Shown: positions 42,296-47,292 of the stretch, piece by piece
Layout: the number at the start of each line of letters is the position of its first letter
Numbering within the stretch: the stretch's first letter is position 1
Assembly: GCA_019677205.1 (NCBI GenBank)
Contig: JAAMXY010000222.1
Span: forward strand, 1 to 47,292
Origin: Pinguiococcus pyrenoidosus
Taxonomy: Eukaryota; Sar; Pinguiophyceae; Pinguiochrysidales; Pinguiochrysidaceae
Length of the DNA stretch: 47,292 bases
Direction of reading: 5' to 3'
Position numbers and translations under genes: made by a program
The notes under the pieces: model-generated
What the model was told of the DNA's origin: nothing
The model's input: only the letters and a program-made list of their open reading frames with translations
Databases searched by the model: none

Positions 42296-45200
42296 CTACG
42301 CTGCAATCGGAGCGACGGCCAGTGGCGTGGTTGTGTGCACGTTCAAGAAGAAGTTGCCTCGCTCTCCAGGACGAAACGTCGACACAACCAGGGTGTACTC
42401 TCCCGGCTCGAGCCTGCGAAGTTGCCGGTGTCAGCGCTTTTAAGCTACTGCAGAACGGACAAAAGGCATCCCGTCGCAATCACGCCCACGCCGACACGCA
42501 CCTGTCTGTCTCGAGATAGCAGAAGCCCCTCCGGTAGGAACCGGAAGAGGCTGCTTCGCCGTCTACGGTGACGTACGACACTCGGCCGGTCTCTGTGGCG
42601 AGAGGGGAAGACAGAACCGCGGGAGGACATGAGCGCGGAAGTCAACTGGTGGATCCGGACGCGGCCTTATCTCCAGAAGCGTAGCCTCCCACCTGTATTC
42701 ACGCCACGTCCATTGGTACGCCAACGGACGATGGTGATGTTGACGCTATACTTCACGGGGGCCAACAGCTGCACGTGAAGGAAGACGCGCTGTCTCACGG
42801 TCAGTCTATACTGCGGATTCGTGCGATACGTCTGCTCGTTCATGCTCCCCCCGCTCGAGGCGTTTCCCCACGCGCCCCTACATCAAAAGAGAAGACCTTG
42901 AGCGGCGTGACGACCCAACCCTTTCTCGCGGTGCAAGCCTTACTTTATCCGCTGCCCGTGCTGCGGCAAAGTTGGCGCGTATCGCATTTCAAAAGGCGTC
43001 GTGGATAGCACGCGAATCGTGTAGTCCACGCTTCTCCTCTTCTCGTATTGCGAAAGCACCAGCGTGAGCTTTCGTCTCCCCTGTCAACAAATCAACCGGT
43101 CGCTTAGCTCGCCCAGCCCCCAAAAGGCGACCGGTAGGGAAACACGGGAAACCTTCTCGCAATCGCACCTGCTGGGAGCGTGATTCGTCCGCGGGGTACG
43201 TCAGCTCGTCCGCATCGAACCTTGTCAAGTTGTGCGGGTTGTTGCTGTAGAGGCCGCGGATGACGGCCTTCTCGGGATAGAATATCCGCGCACCCTTCCT
43301 CTTTGTGTACACATGCAGCGCGAGAAAGTCTCCCTCGCTCTCGTCCTTGATCTCCGCCTCCCTCTTCGTCACGTGTCGACTGAGCAGAATCCACACCGTT
43401 CCGCCCCTCGTCACTTCGAGCGTGAACTGCGGATTCTCCCCGACGTTGAATTGATCGTTCCTTGGTCCCTTGCTTGTCGTTGGCCAGTTCGCATGAGTCA
43501 CGGCCTGGTGCTGGAACAGGTTGGGATTCCAGTTGAGGTGCACGCTGTTGAAGTAGTGCTGCACCGTCTCGAAGTCGACCCAGAAGATGCCCATCCTGTC
43601 CAGCTGCCGAGCGATGTCTGGCTGATACTGGAGCAGGCGTCGCAGTTCCTGCGTCCAGTTTGTGCGGTCGTTGACGCTGTAGCGGCCTCTCCATGGTCGC
43701 GAGGCCCACGGATTCTTCAACTGGAGAAGCCTCCTGCCTTGGCCTTCCCAAACCTGCAGGACAGCGTACGCGTGACTTGGTACGAGGCCTAGGCGCTCCT
43801 CTTCCAAGGCCGTGACCTCGCCCGTCGCCACGGTGATGAGGCAATCACCGTAGCTGTTGGCGCTGACCAGCCTCTCCCAGACGCGATCGGGGGACTGCTC
43901 CTGCGGGAGCTCCTGCATCCCGCCGACACCGGAGACCCCCGTCTGGGCTCGCATGCGGCGCCGCAGCTCCTCGTCCGGATCCTTCTCCATCATGTGCACC
44001 GTCTCCGGAATCCAGCCCGTGAGGGCGTACAGGTCCACGCCGGAGTTGCTCCCGGGGAAATCGTACCCGCCGTTGACTTTCATGTACGCTTTCTCCAGGA
44101 TGCTCACCCACAACTCGTTCGAGATGCTGCTCCTCGCGCACAGGAGACGGCCCCTGCGATCCACGGGGAGCCGATCGTCCACTTCGACCCGCCGGGCCAC
44201 TCCGTTGATCCAGAGCTTGCACAGATACTTGCCGCTGGGGTTGTAGATGGGCAGATGCGTTCGCGGATCCTGCGGGTAGATGATCCCCGTGATCAGCTGC
44301 TTCCGGAAGCGCCTCTCAAAGGCCGCGGTGATGCACAGCGACGCAACGAAGCTGCAATCGCCGATGACGTCCTGCACAATGTTGTAGGGGGAGATCGCCT
44401 TGATCATGACCGGTTCCTGACTCATGATCTCGTGAGGTCGTCGATACGCCCCAAAGTGGCGCCTTTGCTTGGGGCTCAGCGGAAGTAGGCCAGCGGGATC
44501 CGTGTACAAGCGATTCTTCAGGAGGAACGACTCGCGTTTCTCGTCAAGCGCCCAGGGCAAGAAGAGTCGCCCGTTCACGAAAGACGACCTTCGCAGGACG
44601 TCAATCTCCGACGGTGCCAGCCGGCCAGCACTCGGCCGCCGTCCACGACCACCGCTGCCGCCATTGCCACCACCATGGGGCGCATTGCCGCCGCTGCCGC
44701 CGGCGGCGGTTGGAGACTTGCTGCCATCGCTGGGTTTCCCAGTTGGTGTGCGTGAGGTTGGACTTCTCCCCGTGGATTTCTGCTCGGTGCCCCTCTGGTT
44801 GCGTGGTCTGGCCGGATTCGCTCTGCCGGGCGTGATCGCCGGTCCTGCTCGAGTCCCCGAAGGCGGAGTTCGACGTGCTGCAGCCGGCCTGGTGCCCGCC
44901 TGCGCTGCCGGACTCGTCGAATCGGCTTGCTTGGCGGAGCCACCCGACGCTGGCGCCGCCTTCCTTTCGCTGGCCTTTTCTTCTGCGCATGGAGCTGCCT
45001 CCATAACGGCGCTACTGCCAGTCGCGCCACAGCCACCTTGCAGGCCTTCCAACACCTTGATGCGGTCCAAAGCCTGCTCCACAAGCCGGTGGATGGCAAC
45101 CGTGTCCAGGCCGCCTTTGCCATGGCGCTGCTCCGCCTCCAGCTCGTTCAGCATGATATCCACCGCCTCTCTGTACAGCATGAGCGCCTCATGATCACTC

Positions 45201-45739
45201 CCGGCCTCGTCCGTGCTCAGCGCCGTAGCCAGCGCCCGCGCTACTTCTTCGGGAATGCGGCCAGGCGTAGCTTCCTCTTCCACCACAGCCGCCGCCGCCG
45301 CCGCCGCCGCTGCGGCCCCTTGGTCTCCACTCGCAGGCAGCACGACCGCCGCAGCGAGGTGCACCGGCTCAGGAGCGTCGCTCTCGCCAGCAGGCACGGC
45401 CACGGGAAGACTCAGCGTCTCCGCCTTCCGACTCAGTGTCCGAAGCTCCTCCAACACTTTGCTGCGGTTGCGTTCGTCCGGCTCCTGCTGCGCCACCTGC
45501 AGGAACAGCTCCACGGACGAAGCGTACAGTACCGCCGCGGCCACCAACTCGCCATTGTCTTCCAGCGCTTTCGCCTCTCCGAGCGCCGTAAAAGCGTCCT
45601 CGTAAAGCTGCGCCAGCGAAGCAGCGCCGCTGTCTGGCGCGGGCGGCAGCGCGAGCGGTAGCGGCAGCGCCACCGCTACAGGAACGCCATCATCTTGCTC
45701 GCCGTAATGGCGGCGGCCGCCGGTGTTTTCGTCACTCAT
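42296..45739 (-). CDS. CAPN7: calpain-7 (PalB-type) cysteine protease
   Basis: CAPN7/PalB is an intracellular cysteine protease that works with ESCRT-III. Exons 45739-43169, 43080-42944, 42877-42693, 42592-42502 and 42413-42296 join in phase for 1033 residues (human 813). Two MIT-like helical bundles lie at about 38-110 and 163-235, separated by a poly-Ala run encoded by GCC repeats near 45288-45315. A long Ser/Gly/Pro-rich linker (about 240-385) accounts for the extra length. The CysPc domain carries the full triad: Cys462 (GDCSFVAS), His656 (PSHAYAV) and Asn676 (LKNPWA), with AYMKVNGGYDFPGSNS identical in type to CAPN7. Two C2-like calpain domains follow: NPQFTLEV with VLSQYEKRRSVDYTIRV, and GGSMNEQTYRTNPQYRL with SYRRGFCYLE and the ending LEPGEYTLVVSTF. 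It should be an active enzyme. The start codon at 45739 gives MSDENTGGRR. Confidence 0.95.
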
Positions 45740-46040
45740 GTCGGACGTACGGGCGGCGCGATCTTTGGCGTCGGGCGGATTTCGAAGCTATGCTACGCAC
45801 GAATAGAAGGCGCCTCTAAGGAAAGTCCCCGAGTTCCTCAGGTGGGACAGACGGAGCTGGGGCCAAACCGTAGGTCAGCTGATGACGGACTGTCGCAATG
45901 CGGTTATCCGCGCATACAATAAAGCTGAAGTTGACGTTTGCGTTGAAGCCTCCGCCGGAGCGGCGCCGCCTCAGTTTGAACCGCGGCTCTTTGTCCCGGG
46001 GCGTCGTGGTGGGTTTTCCCGGACCCACTGCCCTCGAGCG
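45740..46040. other. divergent intergenic region, CAPN7 / plastid-targeted gene
   Basis: A 301-base shared upstream region of two divergent genes. No TATA-like or other defined element was identified. Confidence 0.5.
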
Positions 46041-47292
46041 ATGACATGGACTTGCGGAAAGGCGCTCGTTTTGCTGGCATGTGGCGCCACCGTGGCGCTG
46101 AAGGCGCCGCCGTCGAGAGCACCGCATTTAAACTTGCACGTGGCGCGCTCTGGGCGGATCTCGCCTCTTTCCTGCGAACGTCGATCTGATGGAGAGTCGG
46201 CACCCCTGCTGCCTCCGGACATTGACTCCCAGCTGCACTTCAGTCGGCGCGATCTCTGCCAACAAGGCGTGGCGTCCGTGGCCTTGTTGGCGGCGCTCCC
46301 AGCAGTGTCCTTCGCAGAGGAGAGCCCGCAGCCGCTTTCGATTCCCTTAAGGAAGCGCCTGTTCTCGAAGATGGACGGGAGGACGAAGGCCGAGAACATG
46401 CGGCTGGTGTACAAGACGTACTCGCCAGCTTTCGTGGCGTATCTTAGCAGAATCTTGCTGACATACGATCCGGCGTCCAAGGTGCTCCCGGATGTTCTTT
46501 TGCTCGCCATGACAGCGCTGAGCGTCAAAAAGCCTCTCACATCTCTTTGCTCACCGCAGGAATGGTGGAGTAATGTGCTGAATCGGTTGAAAACTCGGTA
46601 CGACTCCGACATCCGCCAGGGGCCCGCGCTGGAGGCCTTCCAAGACTACGTCACCTGCGTGCAAGTCGGCCTGGAAGGCTTCGAGGGACCGAAAGGCATC
46701 CAGAAGCTCTTCAAGCTCTTGAACCTGCGCTACGCGGACATGCAGGACACCGAGTGGCAGGTGGCGGTACTCTTCAGCCTTTTGGAACCGCAGCTTCAGC
46801 CCGTCGATGAGATCTCCGACCTCCTCGCCAAGCTGGGCGCCAAGGAGCAGGCCTTTGAAGAAGTTGGACTGCAGGACAAGGGCTCGGCCACTCCAACAAC
46901 TTCGGGAAGCGGTGGAGAGGAAGGAAGCCAGAGTTCCTTCGCATCCGCCCTGAAGAAGGTGTTTGGCGGCTCGCCAAGCAACGTCGTCCGGTTGCTCACG
47001 AGGAAGGATGTGGCGGTCGAGCTTGCCTACGTGGATGATGACGGTATCGTTAAGCCCGTGCCGCCGCCGCCGCCGCCGCCACCTGCTCCGGCCCCGTCAG
47101 CGAATACAACTTTGGTATCCGACGGCGAGGTGTCGCCAACGATTCTGGCAGCGGCAGCGCTCCAGATAGATGACGACAGAACGTTCTACCGGCTGGCACT
47201 TCGCAAGCAGGGCGTGGCCAGCAAGGTTTACGTGCCGCCTCCGGCACCGTTTTCGACGGAGTACGAATCGTCGCTGGAGAGCATACTGGCCG
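46041..47292 (+). CDS. unknown plastid, probably thylakoid-lumen, targeted protein (3' partial)
   Basis: The frame is open from the ATG at 46041 to the window end (417 codons) with no intron needed. Residues 1-20 look like a secretory signal peptide (hydrophobic ALVLLACGATVAL). A basic, Ser/Pro-rich stretch to about 65 resembles a plastid transit peptide. At 69-92 comes a second signal: twin arginine, then GVASVALLAALPAVSFA with an A-x-A-like cleavage site before EES. This three-part leader is what a Tat-dependent thylakoid-lumen protein of a complex plastid would carry. The mature part is helical (about 100-270; QEWWSNVLNRLKTRYDSDI, WQVAVLFSLLEPQL), then Gly/Ser-rich, then a run of nine prolines encoded by CCG repeats near 47058-47085, then another ordered stretch cut by the window edge. 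No family is recognised. Lumen targeting is inference from composition; the reading frame itself is clear. Confidence 0.75.
   Translation, partial: MTWTCGKALVLLACGATVALKAPPSRAPHLNLHVARSGRISPLSCERRSDGESAPLLPPDIDSQLHFSRRDLCQQGVASVALLAALPAVSFAEESPQPLSIPLRKRLFSKMDGRTKAENMRLVYKTYSPAFVAYLSRILLTYDPASKVLPDVLLLAMTALSVKKPLTSLCSPQEWWSNVLNRLKTRYDSDIRQGPALEAFQDYVTCVQVGLEGFEGPKGIQKLFKLLNLRYADMQDTEWQVAVLFSLLEPQLQPVDEISDLLAKLGAKEQAFEEVGLQDKGSATPTTSGSGGEEGSQSSFASALKKVFGGSPSNVVRLLTRKDVAVELAYVDDDGIVKPVPPPPPPPPAPAPSANTTLVSDGEVSPTILAAAALQIDDDRTFYRLALRKQGVASKVYVPPPAPFSTEYESSLESILA

Overview
The window is nuclear DNA of a eukaryotic microbe. It is GC-rich, its genes are split by short GT-AG introns (most 58-110 bp, T/C-rich before the acceptor), and 97 N's at 28012-28108 show a draft assembly. 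Two genes belong to motile cilia or flagella (DNAAF5 and SPEF2/CPC1 homologs). The last gene starts with a secretory-type signal, a linker and a second twin-arginine hydrophobic signal, as expected for a thylakoid-lumen protein of a plastid reached through the secretory pathway. I infer a flagellated alga with a secondary plastid (stramenopile, haptophyte, chromerid or related). I cannot name it more closely. There are no prokaryotic operons, phage, transposon, rRNA, tRNA or CRISPR features that I can support.

Layout, left to right: SNRNP27 splicing factor (+, 559-1484); mitochondrial-type J-protein (-, 1667-2517); large unknown protein with FN3-like domains and an AT-hook (-, 2973-7252); DONSON replication factor (+, 7534-9268); DNAAF5 axonemal dynein assembly factor (-, 9315-12247); ferlin (+, 12947-18828); SPEF2/CPC1 (-, 18882-23929); RRM plus EXD1-like 3'-5' exonuclease (+, 25471-27245); NAXD NAD(P)HX dehydratase (+, 28109-29465, 5' end in the gap); orphan multi-pass membrane protein (-, 29675-31193); TLDc protein (+, 32166-33564); OGFOD1 ribosomal prolyl hydroxylase (-, 33769-36217); leucine-rich repeat protein (+, 36551-38713); NRF-6/acyltransferase-3 membrane protein with a Tudor-like tail (-, 38952-41824); CAPN7 calpain (-, 42296-45739); unknown plastid-targeted protein (+, 46041 to the window end).

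Genes mostly alternate strand, giving convergent pairs with very short gaps (46 bp for DONSON/DNAAF5, 53 bp for ferlin/SPEF2) and divergent pairs that share an upstream region. I joined exons by hand from reading frame, splice-site phase and family similarity, and every join given keeps phase. The least certain joins are two very short candidate introns (34 nt in DNAAF5, 38 nt in the acyltransferase), which may instead be assembly indels. The genes form no single pathway: they are mainly conserved housekeeping and cilium genes. The less usual items are the RRM-exonuclease, the acyltransferase with a Tudor-like tail, the FN3/AT-hook protein and the lumen-targeted unknown.
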